This document shows positions 10,001 to 22,300 of a stretch of 64,000 bases of DNA, one piece after another. The stretch is from Cladocopium goreaui (lineage: Eukaryota; Sar; Dinophyceae; Suessiales; Symbiodiniaceae). The notes under the pieces are model-generated. The model was not told the origin of the DNA. It worked only from the letters and a program-made list of their open reading frames with translations, and did not search any database. The stretch lies in the NCBI GenBank assembly GCA_947184155.2, contig CAMXCT020006634.1, positions 656,475 through 720,474 on the forward strand. Direction: 5' to 3'. Position numbers and translations under genes: made by a program. The stretch's first letter is position 1. Each line of letters starts with the position of its first letter.

Positions 10001-12440
10001 GGACGCCGGACCTATGTTGCTAGAGCAAGTAAGGGCACACCAAGTGGGATTACCTCCTGCTTGGAACCCAACCTGCTTAAGACAGCAGAGGCCCACAACC
10101 CTGTGGTCACTGCCTGGCAGTGTCGATGGGCAACCTGTGAGCCTCAAGTAGCGTTGCCTCGACTTGGAAACCCAGCTTGCTTGGGGCAGTCAAAACCAAA
10201 AGCCTCCAACTTTGCTGACATTGCCCCAAAAAAAAAAAGTTTCCAGAAGTAGGATTTCATGGCAGGTGTTGGGCACCCTCAAGTAGGACTACCCCCACTT
10301 GGGCCCGAAACCTATGCCACTAAAGCAATAAGGCAACACCAAGTAGGATTACCTCCTGCTTGAAACCCAACCTGCTTAAGACAGCGGATGCCCACAGCCG
10401 TGGTCACGCCTTGGCAGTGCCAGTGGGCAACCTGTGATCCTCAAGTAGCGTTACCTCTACTTGGAAGCTCAGCTTGCTTGGGGCAGTCAAAACCAACGGC
10501 TTCCACCTCTGCTGAAATTGCAAAAATCCAAGTTGCCCAGACGTAGGATCACCCCTACTTGGAAGCTGAAATTTCCTTAAAATTTCAAGCCATGTTCATG
10601 GCAGGTGTTGGGCACCCTCAAGTAGGACCACCCCCACTTGGACCCAAAACCTATGCCATTACAGCAATAAGGCCACACCAAGTAGGGTTACCTCCTGCTT
10701 GAAACCCAACCTGCTTGAGACCGCAGAGGCCCACAGCCCCTGTGGTCCTCAAGTAGCGTTGCCTTGGAGACCTAGCTTGCTTGGGGAAGTAAAAACCCAC
10801 AGCCTCCAGCTTTGCTGAAAACGCAAAAACTCAAGTTTGCAGAAACAGGGTCACCCCTACGTGGAAGATGAGATTAACTTTAAAATTCAAGCAATGTTCG
10901 TGGCAAGTGTTGGGCACCATCAAGTGGGATCACCCCCACTTGGACCCCAGACCCAGGTCACTAAAGCAAGTAAGGCCACACCAAGTAGGCATACCTCCTG
11001 CTTGAAACCCAACCTGCTTAAGACAGCAAACGCCCACATTTCTGTGCGCACTGCCGACACCCAGCTTGCTTGGGGCAGTCAAAACCAACAGCCTCCAGCT
11101 CCGCTGAAAACGAAAACCTCCAAGTTTCCACAAGTAGGATCACCCCTACTTGGAAACAAAAATTCGCTTAAAAACTGACGCCACGTTCATGGCAAGTGCT
11201 GGGCACCAACGAGTAGGATCACCTCCACTTGGACCCAGAACATATGTCACTAAAGCAAAAAGGCCACACCAAGCAGGATTACCCCCTACTTGAAACCCAA
11301 CCGGCTTAAGACAACAGAGGCCCACATCTCTGTGCTCACTACCGACACCCAGCTTGCTTGGGGAAGTCAAAAACCAACAGCCCCCAGCTCTGCTGAAATT
11401 TGCAAAAATCCAGCTTCCAGAAGTAGGATCACCCCTATTTGGAAACTGAAATTTGCTTCAATTTCCATCCATATTCATGGCAACTGCTGGGCACCCTCAA
11501 GTAGGATCATCCCCACTTGGACGCCGGACCTATGTTGCTAGAGCAAGTAAGGCCACACCAAGTAGGACTACCTCCTGCTTGGAACCCAACCTGCTTAAGA
11601 CAGCAGAGGCCCACAACCCTGTGGTCACTGCCTGGCAGTGTCGATGGGCAACCTGTGGCCTGCAAGTAGCGTCACCTCTACGTGGAAACCCAGCTTCCTG
11701 GAGGGAAGTCAGACCCAACAACCTCCAGTTCTGCTGAAGTTGCAAAAATCCCGAGTTACCAGAAGTAGGATCACCCCTACTTGGTAGCCGAAATTCGCTT
11801 AAAAATTCGAGCCAGATTCATGGCAAGTGCTGGGCACCAAAACGTAGGATCGCCCCCACTTGGACCCCAAAACTATGTCACGAAAGCAAGTGCGGCCACA
11901 CCAAATAGGATTACCTCCTGCTTGAAACCCAAGCTGCTTAAGACAGCGGAGGCCCACAGCCCTGTGGTCACTCTCTGGCAGTGCCAGTGGGCAACCTGTG
12001 ATCCTCAAGTAGCGTTACCTGTACTTGGAAACCCAGCTTGCTTGGGGCAGTCAAAACAACCAACAGCATCCAGCTCTGCTGGAATTGCCAAAAACCAAGT
12101 TGCCCAGAAGTAGGATCACCCCTACTTGGAACTGAAATTGTTCTTTAAATTTCAAGCCATATTCATGGCAGATGTTCGGCACCCTCAAGTAGGACCACCC
12201 CCACTTGGACACGAAACCTATGCCACGAAGGCAATAAGGCCACACCAGGCTACCTCCTGCTTGAAACCCAACCTGCTTGAGAACGCAGAGGCCCACAGCC
12301 CTGTGGTCACCCCCCCTGTGGTCCTCAAGTAGCGTTGCCTTGGAAACATAGCTGGCTTGGGGAAGTCAAAACCCACAGCCTCCAGCTCCGCTGAAAACGC
12401 TAAAACTCAAGTTTGCAGGAACAGGTCACCCCTACTTGGA
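7020..12440 (+). repeat. tandem array of about 300-345 bp units, each with four short hairpins
   Basis: About 17 units, anchored by the phrase CATGGCAAGTGTTGGGCACC and its variants (for example 8,441, 9,355, 9,670, 11,190, 11,820). Each unit carries up to four inverted repeats of 7-8 bp stem and 6-8 nt loop. Examples: 7,246-7,252/7,261-7,267 (CAAGTAG/CTACTTG), 7,390-7,397/7,405-7,412 (CAAGCAGG/CCTGCTTG) and 9,296-9,302/9,309-9,315 (AAGTAGG/CCTACTT). Loops read ATCACC, CGTTACCT or ATTACCT. Stems differ between hairpin types in a way that keeps pairing. Stretches between hairpins are also conserved (CCTGCTTAAGACAGCAGAGG). Frames inside are open only because the units are similar; no gene is proposed. 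Confidence 0.85.
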
Positions 12441-12686
12441 GCTGAGATTAACCTTAAAATTCAACGGTACCTACATTTAAATATACGGATATTTAAACAA
12501 CGCAATAGGTAGTTTATACTACCTCCGGGCAAGTTTTCTCTGGCCCGGCCAACCATCTTAAATATACGGAAGTTAACTATTTAAATATACGGAAAAAGGA
12601 GCTGCCGGCGACCGCTCCACCAGTTCAGTACCTGGTGCAAATGGCAAATGTCCACCGTTTCGATCCCCTCGCTTTCGTTCTTGATC

Positions 12687-12717
<31 letters not shown>

Positions 12718-12747
12718 TTAGTCAATAGTCTGTCTTTTATGGTATTG
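12441..12747. other. junction between hairpin array and foldback element
   Basis: Contains the hairpins GGTAGT/ACTACC (about 12,510-12,525) and CCGGGC/GCCCGG (about 12,528-12,551), and several ATTTAAATATACGG motifs. A diverged copy of this module in the same orientation lies at about 23,800-23,855 on the far side of the foldback element. Confidence 0.55.
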
Positions 12748-15700
12748 AGGTTGTACTGTACTATACGATTTTGGCTTTGGTGGAAATTCCTTTCATTAAA
12801 AATTCGAACTGGGTGGAAGCGCGTGGCTAGAAATTGCTTGCTTCTCTCTTTCTTGCAAGAAATGTCCTAGGTGGAGTTCCTGGGTGGAAGTTCCTTGCTT
12901 CTTGGGCGGAATTCCTAGATGAATTCCATAGGTGGAATTTCACGGGTGGTGGTGGAAGTTGCTTGTTTCCCTCTTTCTGCGGAAAAAAACGGTGGGATTT
13001 TTTGGGTGGGGTATCCTGGCTGGCAATTCCTTGCTTTCCTGTGTCTTGGGGAAAAATTGCCTAGGTGGACTTACCTGGCTAGAAAGTTCTGGAATCTTCC
13101 TTCCTCAGCAAGACTTACCTGGGTGGAGTTTTGTGAGTGGAAATTCCTTAGTTCCCCGCTGTCTGGTTGCAAGTTACTTAGGTGGAGTTTCCTGGGTTGA
13201 AGTTCCTTGCAGTGCTCCTGCTCCTTCTTGGAGTCCTTTTTTGGAATTTAAGGGATTTGCTGGCTTCCCTCTTTCTGCAGAGAAATTTCCTAGGTGGAGT
13301 TTCTTGGGTGGGGTATCCTGGCTGGCAATTCCTTGCTTTCCTTTGTCTTGGGGAAAAATAGCCTAGGTGGACTTACCTGGCTAGAAAGTGCTGGAGTCTT
13401 TCTTCCTCAGCAAGACTTACCTGGGTGGAGTTTTGTGAGTGGAAATTCTTTAGTTTCCCGTTGTCTGGTTGCAAGTTACTTAGGTGGAGTTTCCTGGGTG
13501 GAAGTTCCTTGCAGTGCTCCTGCTCCTTCTTGGAATTCCCTTTTGTGGAATTTAAGGGAGTTGCTGGCTTGCCTCTTTCTGCAGAGAAATTTCCTAGGTG
13601 GAGTTTCTGGGTGGGGTATCCTGGCTGGCAATTCTTTCCTTTTCTTTGTGTTGGGGAAAAATTGCCTAGGTGGACTTACCTGGCTAGAAATTGCTGGAAT
13701 CTTCCTTCCTCAGCAAGACTTTCCTGGGTGGAGTTTTGTGAGTGGAAATTCCTTAGTTCCCCGCTGTCTGGTTGCAAGTTACTTAGGTGGAGTTTCCTGG
13801 GTTGAAGTTCCTTGCAGTGCTCCTGCTCCTTCTTGGAATTCCTTTTTTTGGAATTTAAGGGATTTGCTGGCTTCCCTCTTTCTGCAGAGAAATTTCCTAG
13901 GTGGAGTTTCTTGGGTGGGGTATCCTGGCTGGCAATTCCTTGCTTTCCTTTGTCTTGGGAAAAATTGCCTAGGTGGACTTACCTGGCTAGAAAGTTCTGG
14001 AATCTTTCTTCCTCAGCAAGACTTACCTGGGTGGAGTTTTGTGAGTGGAAATTCCTTAGTTTCCCGTTGTCTGGTTGCAAGTTACTTAGGTGGAGTTTCC
14101 TGGGTGGAAGTTCCTTGCAGTGCTCCTGCTCCTTCTTGGAATTCCCTTTTTGGAATTTAAGGGAGTTGCTGGCTTGCCTCTTTCTGCAGAGAAATTTCCT
14201 AGGTGGAGTTTCTGGGTGGGGTATCCTAGCTGGCAATTCTCCTTTTCTTTGTGTTGGGGAAAAATTGCCTAGGTGGACTTACCTGGCTAGAAATTGCTGG
14301 AATCTTTCTTCCTCAGCAAGACTTACCTGGGTGGACTTTTGTGAGTGGAAATTCCTTAGTTTCCCGTTGTCTGGCTGCAAGTTAATTAGGTGGAGTTTCC
14401 TGGGTAAAAGTTCCTTGCTGTGCTCCTGCTCCTTCTTGGAATTCCCTTTTTGGAATTTAAGGGGTTTGCTGGCTTGCCTCTTTCTGCAGGGAAATTTCCT
14501 AGGTGGTGTTTCTTGGGTGGGGTATCCTGGCTGGCAATTCCTTGCTTTCCTTTGTCTTGGGGAAAAATTGCCTAGGTGGACTTACCTGGCTAGAAAGTGC
14601 TGGAATTTTTCTTCCACAGCAAGACTTCCTGGGTGGAGTTTTGTGAGTGGAAATTCCTTAGTTTCCCGTTGTCTGGTTGCAAGTTAATTAGGTGGAGTTT
14701 CCTGGGTGGAAGTTCCTTGCAGTGCTCCTGCTCCTTCTTGGAATTCCCTTTTCGGAATTTAAGATAATTTAAGGGATTTGCTGGCTTCCCTCTTTCTGCA
14801 CAGAAATAGGTGGAGTTTCTGGGTGGGGCATCCTGGCTGGCAATTCTTTCCTTTTCTTTGTGTTGGGGAAAAATTGCCTAGGTGGACTTACCTGGCTAGA
14901 AAGTGCTGGAATCTTTCTTCCTCAGCAAGACGTACCTGGGTGGGGTTTTGTGAGTGGAAATTCCTTAGTTTCCCGTTGTCTGGTTGCAAGTTACTTAGGT
15001 GGAGTTTCCTGGGTGGAAGTTCCTTGCAGTGCTCCTGCTGCTTCTTGGAATTCCCTTTTTGATTCCTTTTTGGAATTTAAGGGAGTTGCTGGCTTGCCTC
15101 TTTCTGCAGAGAAATTTCCTAGGTGGAGTTTCTGGGTGGGGCATCCTGGCTGGCAATTCTTTCCTTTTCTTTGTGTTGGGGAAAAATTGCCTAGGTGGAC
15201 TTACCTGGCTAGAAAGTGCTGGAATCTTTCTTCCTCAGCAAGACGTACCTGGGTGGAGTTTTGTGAGTGGAAATTCCTTAGTTTCCCGTTGTGTGGTTGC
15301 AAGTTAATTAGGTGGAGTTTCCTGGGTGGAAGTTCCTTGCAGTGCTCCTGCTCCTTCTTGGAATTCCCTTTTTGGAATTTAAGGGATTTGCTGGCTTGCC
15401 TCTTTCTGCAGAGAAATTTCCTAGGTGGGGTTTCTTGGGTGGGGTATCCTGGCTGGCAATTCCTTGCTTTCCTTTGTCTCGGGAAAAAATTGCCTAGGTG
15501 GACTTACCTGGCTAGAAATTGCTGGAGTCTTTCTTCCTCAGCAAGACTTTCCTGGGTGGACTTTTGTGAGTGGAAATTCCTTAGTTTCCCGTTGTCTGGC
15601 TGCAAGTTAATTAGGTGGAGTTTCCTGGGTGGAAGTTCCTTGCAGTGCTCCTGCTGCTTCTTGGAATTCCCTTTTTGATTCCTTTTTGGAATTTAAGGGA

Positions 15701-18700
15701 TTTGCTGGCCTCCCTCTTTCTCCAGAGAAATTTCCTAGGTGGAGTTTCTTGGGTGGGGTATCCTGGCTGGCAATTCCTTGCTTTCCTTTGTCTTGGGGAA
15801 AAATTGCCTAGGTGGACTTACCTGGCTAGAAAGTGCTGGAATCTTTCTTCCTCAGCAAGACTTTCCTGGGTGGAGTTTTGTGAGTGGAAATTCCTTAGTT
15901 TCCCGTTGTGTGGTTGCAAGTTACTTAGGTGGAGTTTCCTGGGTGGAAGTTCCTTGCAGTGCTCCTGCTCCTTCTTGGAATTCCCTTTTTGATTCCTTTT
16001 TGGAATTTAAGGGATTTGCTGGCTTGCCTCTTTCTGCAGAGAAATTTCCTAGGTGGAGTTTCTGGGTGGGGCATCCTGGCTGGCAATTCTTTCCTTTTCT
16101 TTGTGTTGGGAACCAAATCCTAGGTGGAGTTTCCTGGGTGGGACATCCTGGCAGCTTGGCGTCGTTCTGGTGAAAATTTTCCGATAGGTGGAATTACCTG
16201 GCTAGAAATTGCTGGCGTCTTTCTTCATCGCCCAGACTCACTTGGAAAGGACCCTCGGGACACCGAGATGTTTCAAAACAATTGCGGAAAGACCAAAAAT
16301 GTGAAGCGCAGTACGGTGGCACAGAGGCTATATGTATCAGAGGATTAATGACTGCTATGTGTTCTTTATAGCCATTTATAACAACCATAAGTGGGCCCTT
16401 GTTGTGCCGTGCGATACTGGTGATATAAAATATCTTGGTGGAAACTTATGTGGAATCCTATGTGTAATTCTATGTGGAAGGGAATTGCATTCTGAGCCGA
16501 GTCACTTCAGGGTATTCAAATTCCTTGGCAAACTGCGGAAATGAAGTTGTTGGAAAACTACGCTGGAAAACCATGGAAAAGCATTGGTGGAAAACCATGG
16601 AAACACCTTGTCAAAGGCACGGAAAAAAACGGTGGAACATCATGCAACATTATTTTGGGCGGAAACCCATGGACACACCCTGGTGGAAAACTTTTGGTGG
16701 AAAACAACGGAAAAGTATTGGTGGACAACAAAGGAAAACCGCTGTTGGAAAACTGCAGACAAAATGATGGAAAACTTGGAAAACCATTGACAACATCTGG
16801 TGGAAAGCCACGGAGAAACAATATCCACTGACTTTTGATTAGGGGCTTGCCGGCACCCTTGCACCATGCGCCAAGTCACATCTGGATATTGACATTCCTC
16901 GATTGGCTCCTTGCCAACCGCTGTTTCTTCAGCTGGCGCCTGTCTATGCTTTGAGCATGCAACCCCAATTGCATGCCATTTTCTTCCAAGATTTTCACAA
17001 CCGGTCCAAACTTTTGGTTCGGCCATGCTTAGAGGAGTGGGGGCCTGACAGCCCAAAAAAGTATTGGGTCTACAGTATATAAGTCTAATCATGATTATCT
17101 GTAAATGAAAAAAGTCCGCCCCCAATCTAGGCTCTAAAAAATGTCGCGTGGGCCACCCTTGCGCCGTGTGACTTCTGGCGCCGTACCCACTGCAGCAGGC
17201 GTCTCTTGGCAATCACAACTCTTCGCAGTCACAACTTGAAGCTAAAAGTATATGGTTGCACCCTTGTCCTTTGGTGGAAACATCTTCTAGGTGGAAATGT
17301 CTTGGGTGGACCTGTGGGCCCCGCTTTGGTGCTGCCGACCCTGCCCCATATAAGCCGAAATTGTTTCACGAATCAAAAAGGCTTGAACCCTGACTGCTCA
17401 TTGTATTCTAAAACAATGAAAACTTTCATGTTGCAAGACTTTGAAAACCGGTCCGAACTTTTGGTTCGGCCATGCGTTGAGGAGTGGGGGCCTAACAGCC
17501 CGAAAAAAACATACGTACGTATTGGATCTAATAATTACGGTTTTTGTAGGTGGGAAAAAGTCTGCCCTCTAAGCCATAGAAAAACCGTCGGACGTCCTTG
17601 CGTCATGTCACTTCTGGAGCCGTCTTAGCTGCAGCAGGCGTCTCCATTGCAGCGGGCTTATCAGCCATAGAACTCTTCGCAATCGCCTCTTGAAGCTAAA
17701 AGTGTGTGGAAACATGTTCTAGGTGGAAATTTCTTAGGTGGACCTGTGGGCCCCGCTTTGGTGCTGCCGATCCTGCCCCATAAATGCTGAAATTGTTTCA
17801 CGAATCAAAAAGGCTTGAACCCTGACTGCTCATTGTATTCTAAAACAATGAACACTTTCATGTTGCAAGACTTTGAAAACCGGTCCGAACTTTTGGTTCG
17901 GCCATGCGTTGAGGAGTGGGGGCCTAACAGCCCAAAAAAAAGTATTGGATCTAATCACATATCCCTGTAGGCGGCAAGAAAAAAAACGTCTGCCCGCAAT
18001 CAAGGTCCTAGAAATACCGCCTTGAAGGCCGGGTCACTTCTGCAGGCGTCTTCCCTGCAGCAGGCCCATCGGGCTTAGAGCTCTTTGTAGTCGCCTGCTG
18101 AAGCGCAAACTGTCTGGTTGAACCTGATTCCTCTGGTGGTAACTGCTTTGTGGTGGAAAAGTTCTTAGGTGGAGGATACACAACCGAACAGCCCTGAAAG
18201 TAGAGTTCGCAAGTTATTTGGAAAATCAGCCCCCCAAAAAAACAGCAGAAGTCGGGTAAAAACTAAATGTTTTTTGTCGGACCTCGTTCGGTTAAAAGGC
18301 CACAAACGGTTTCGAAAAGTATTTACGGTACATTTTGTATGGTTCATTTTATGTTTTTTATTTATTTTTTGTGTTTTTTGAGATTTGTTTCCTCCCACAT
18401 CGCCGTAATAAAATCATAAAAAAATAATAAAACAATAATGTAATTTTCATAAATGCTGATGATTTTTCAATGAAAATTGTTACGTATGATTTTTCATTGT
18501 TTTCCACAAAAAAGAAATCATGAAATTTTCAGTCAATAATAATGTATTTAAAAAACATAAATGTGTGTAACATTTGTTTTTTTAAATGATTTTTTAATGT
18601 TTTCGAAAAATATTATGAATTTATTATGGCGACGTCGGCGGAAAAAAAATAAACAACATCGACAAAATAAGCTAAAACAAATCAAAAAATAATCAAAACA

Positions 18701-19035
18701 AAATCATACATCCAAAAATACAATTTTCCAATTCATAAATCCAAATCACGAACAAATCATTATAAAGATTTTACGTAAAAGAAAAATACTTTAAAAACTG
18801 TTTTTTTTTAAGCATTCCGCAAACTCTCAACAATAGCAAAAACAGGTAAAGCGAGGGCGTTTTTACCGGATCTTGTTCCGGAAACGGGCCGGCAAAGCTG
18901 TTTAGGAAAATATTTTTTGGATATTTTTGGCTGTTTTTCCAAAAACGCGTTTTTATGGCTGTGTTAAATATAGGAAAACGCAGGTAAAATGACAAAGTTT
19001 TTTCCGGAACTTGTTCCGGAAAACGGTGGGCCAAG
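12748..19035 (+). mobile_element. left arm of a giant inverted repeat (foldback-like element)
   Basis: The sequence reappears in reverse complement at 19,396-23,596. Matching landmarks: outer edges GGTTGTACTGTACTATACG (12,748) and its complement ending at 23,596; the AT-rich segment 18,165-18,400 with 20,030-20,267; inner edges GAAAACGGTGGGCCAAG (ends 19,035) and its complement starting at 19,396. The arm has three zones: about ten 300-315 bp tandem units (12,900-16,110), a GGTGGAAAACCATGG-rich zone and three diverged copies of a 'CCGAAC-TTTTG-GTTCGG' hairpin region (16,540-18,160), then AT-rich sequence with CCGGAAC palindromes. No transposase was found. The layout resembles foldback elements, whose arms consist of variable tandem repeats. 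Confidence 0.85.
12900..16110 (+). repeat. tandem array of about 305-bp units in the left arm
   Basis: Units start near CCTAGGTGGAGTTTCTTGGG at about 13,288, 13,590, 13,895, 14,197, 14,497, 14,810, 15,118, 15,420, 15,733 and 16,048. Each contains several GGAA(N)TTCC mini-palindromes and TGGGTGGA motifs. Two or three frames are open for up to 291 codons at once, because the unit has few stops; this is not evidence for a protein. Confidence 0.85.
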
Positions 19036-19395
19036 CCGGCAAGCAAAGGAGGAATCGTCAAAATTCAAAATCTCGCAATTTTTTGGACTTGCCAAAAGTA
19101 GCAAAATCATGGGTTTTTGCTGCGTTCTTGTTCGGTACAGAAGAAGCAAAAGTCGCAAAATGAAAGTTCAAATTCGAACGGGTATCGTTTTCTAACAGGA
19201 AAAAAATCTTACCTTGTATAGAACCTTAAGGATTTCTGAAGGTTCGAATAGATTGCCGCGCAAAACTATGTTTGATGGTTCTATTTTCGGGTTCCCTCCT
19301 GCTAAAAACACTGCGATTTTGCCTGTGTTTGGCTTTGTTTCCCGTATGTAAAAGAAAAACGGCGGTAAATTAGTATCGCGGCGTTTATTTTTTGA
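19036..19395. other. unique spacer (loop) of the foldback element
   Basis: 360 bp between the two arms, AT-rich, without an ORF of note. It includes GTTCTTGTTCGG at about 19,120, a degenerate version of the arm palindromes. Confidence 0.7.
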
Positions 19396-22300
19396 CTTGG
19401 CCCACCGTTTTCCGGAACAAGTTCCGGAAAAAACTTTGTCATTTTACCTGCGTTTTCCTATATTTAACACAGCCATAAAAACGCGTTTTTGGAAAAACAG
19501 CCAAAAAATGCCAAAAATGATTTTCCTAAACAGCTTTGCCGGCCCGTTTCCGGAACAAGATCCGGTAAAAACGCCCTCGCTTTACCTGATTTTGCTATTG
19601 TTGAGAGTTTGCGGAATGCTTAAAAAAACAGTTTTTAAAGTATTTTTCTTTTACGTAAAATCTTTATAATGATTTGTTCGTGATTTGGATTTATGAATTG
19701 GAAAATTGTTTTTTTGGATGTATGATTTTGTTTTGATTATTTTTTGATTTGTTTTTAGCTTATTTTGTCGATTTTGTTTATTTTTTTTCCGCCGACGTCG
19801 CCATAATAAATTCATACTATTTTTTCAAAAAAACCTTTAAAAATCCAATTTAAAAAAAAATATTACACACATTTATGTTTTTTTAATAAATTATTATTGA
19901 CTGAAAATTTCATGATTTGTTTTTTGTGGAAAACAATGAAAAATCATACGTAACAATTTTCATTGAAAAATCATCAGCATTTATGAAAATTACATTATTG
20001 TTTTATTATTTTTTATGATTTTATTACGGCGATGTGGGAGGAAAACAATCTCAAAAAACACAAAAAATAAATAAAAAACATAAAATGAACCATATAAAAT
20101 GTACCGTAAATACTTTTCGAAACCGTTTGTGGCCTTTTAACCGAACAAGGTCCGACAAAAAACATTTAGTTTTTACCCGACTTCTGCTGTTTTTTTGGGG
20201 GGCTGATTTTCCAAATAACTTGCGAACTCTACTTTCAGGGCTGTTCGGTTCTGTACCCTCCACCTAAGAACTTTTCCACCACAAAGCAGTTACCACCAGA
20301 GGAATCAGGAGACAGTTTGCGCTTCAGCAGGCGACTACAAAGAGCTCTAAGCCCGATGGGCCTGCTGCAGGGAAGACGCCTGCAGAAGTGACCCGGCCTT
20401 CAAGGCGGTATTTCTAGGACCTTGATTGCGGGCAGACGTTTTTGTTCTTGCCGCCTATAGGGATATGTGATTAGATCCAATACTTTTTTATGGGCTGTTA
20501 GGCCCCCACTCCATACGCGGGGCCGAACCACAAGTTCGGACCGGTTTTCAAAGTCTTGCAACATGAAAGTTTTCATTGTTTTAGAATACAATGAGCAGTC
20601 AGGGTTCAAGCCTTTTTGATTCGTGAAACAATTTCAGCATTTATGGGGCAGGGTCGGCAGCACCAAAGCGGGGCCCACAGGTCCACCTAAGAAATTTCCA
20701 CCTAGAACATGTTTCCACACACTTTTAGCTTCAAGAGGCGATTGCGAAGAGTTCTATGGCTGATAAGCCCGCTGCAATGGAGACGCCTGCTGCAGCTAAG
20801 ACGGCTCCAGAAGTGACATGACGCAAGGACGTCCGACGGTTTTTCTATGGCTTAGAGGGCAGACTTTTTCCCACCTACAAAAACCGTAATTATTAGATCC
20901 AATACGTACGTATGTTTTTTTCGGGCTGTTAGGCCCCCACTCCTCAACGCATGGCCGAACCAAAAGTTCGGACCGGTTTTCAAAGTCTTGCAACATGAAA
21001 GTTTTCATTGTTTTAGAATACAATGAGCAGTCAGGTCAAGCCTTTTTGATTCGTGAACAATTTCGGCTTATATGGGGCAGGGTCGGCAGCACCAAAGCGG
21101 GGCCCACAGGTCCACCCAAGACATTTCCACCTAGAAGATGTTTCCACCAAAGGACAAGTGTGCAACCATATACTTTTAGCTTCAAGTTGTGATTGCGAAG
21201 AGTTCTATGGCTGCCATCAGGATGCAGTGGAGACGCCTGCTGCAGTGGGTACGGCGCCAGAAGTCACACGGCGCAAGGGTGGCCCACGCGACATTTTTCA
21301 GAGCCTAGATTGGGGGCAGACTTTTTTCATTTACAGATAATCATGATTAGACTTATATACTGTAGACCCAATACTTTTTTGGGGCTGTCAGGCCCCCACT
21401 CCTCTAAGCATGGCCGAACCAAAAGTTTGGACCGGTTGTGAAAATCTTGCAAGAAAATGTCATGCAATTGGGGTTGCATGCTCAAAGCATAGACAGGCGC
21501 CAGCTGAAGAAACAGCGGCTGGCAAGGAGCCAATCGAGGAATGCCAATATCCAGATGTGACTTGGCGCATGGTGCAAGGGTACCGGCAAGCCCCTAATCA
21601 AAAGTCAGTGGATATTGTTTCTCCGTGGCTTTCCACCAGATGTTGTCAATGGTTTTCCAAGTGTTCCATCATTTTGTCTGCAGTTTTCCAACAGCGGTTT
21701 TCCTTTGTTGTCCACCAATGCTTTTCCGTTGTTTTCCACCAAAAGTTTTCCATGGGTTTCCCAATCAGAGTGCTCCATGGTTTTCCACCAGGGTGTGTCC
21801 ATGGGTTTCCGCCCAAAATAATGTTGCATGATGTTCCACCGTTTTTTTCCGTGCCTTTGACAAGGTGTTTCCATGGTTTTCCACCAATGCTTTTCCATGG
21901 TTTTCCAGCGTAGTTTTCCAACAACTTCATTTCCGCAGTTTGCCAAGGAATTTGAATACCCTGAAGTGACTCGGCTCAGTGTGAATTCCCTCCACATAGA
22001 ATTACACATAGGATTCCACATAAGTTTCCACCAAGATATTTTATATCACCAGTATCGCACAACAAGGGCCCACTTATGGTTGTTATAAATTGCTATAAAG
22101 AACACATAGCAGTCATTAATCCTCTGATACATAAAGCCTCTGTGCCACCGCACTGCGCTTCACATTTTTGGTCTTTCCAGCAATTGTTTTGAAACATCTC
22201 GGTGTCCCGAGGGTCCTTTCCAAGTGAGTCTGGGCGATGAAGAAAGACGTCAGCAATTTCTAGCCAGGTAATTCCACCTATCGGAAAATTTTCACCAGAA

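Noticed and set aside
7024-12332. Many 60-133 codon frames in the hairpin array
   Set aside because: They restart with each repeat unit, differ by frameshifts between units and show no domain.
7020-12440. CRISPR-like array
   Set aside because: Repeats are hairpins inside 300-bp conserved units, not identical short repeats with unique spacers, and the genome is eukaryotic.
12834-15992. Open frames up to 291 codons in the left foldback arm
   Set aside because: Two or three frames are open at once over the same tandem unit and the mirrored arm shows the same; the repeat simply has few stops.
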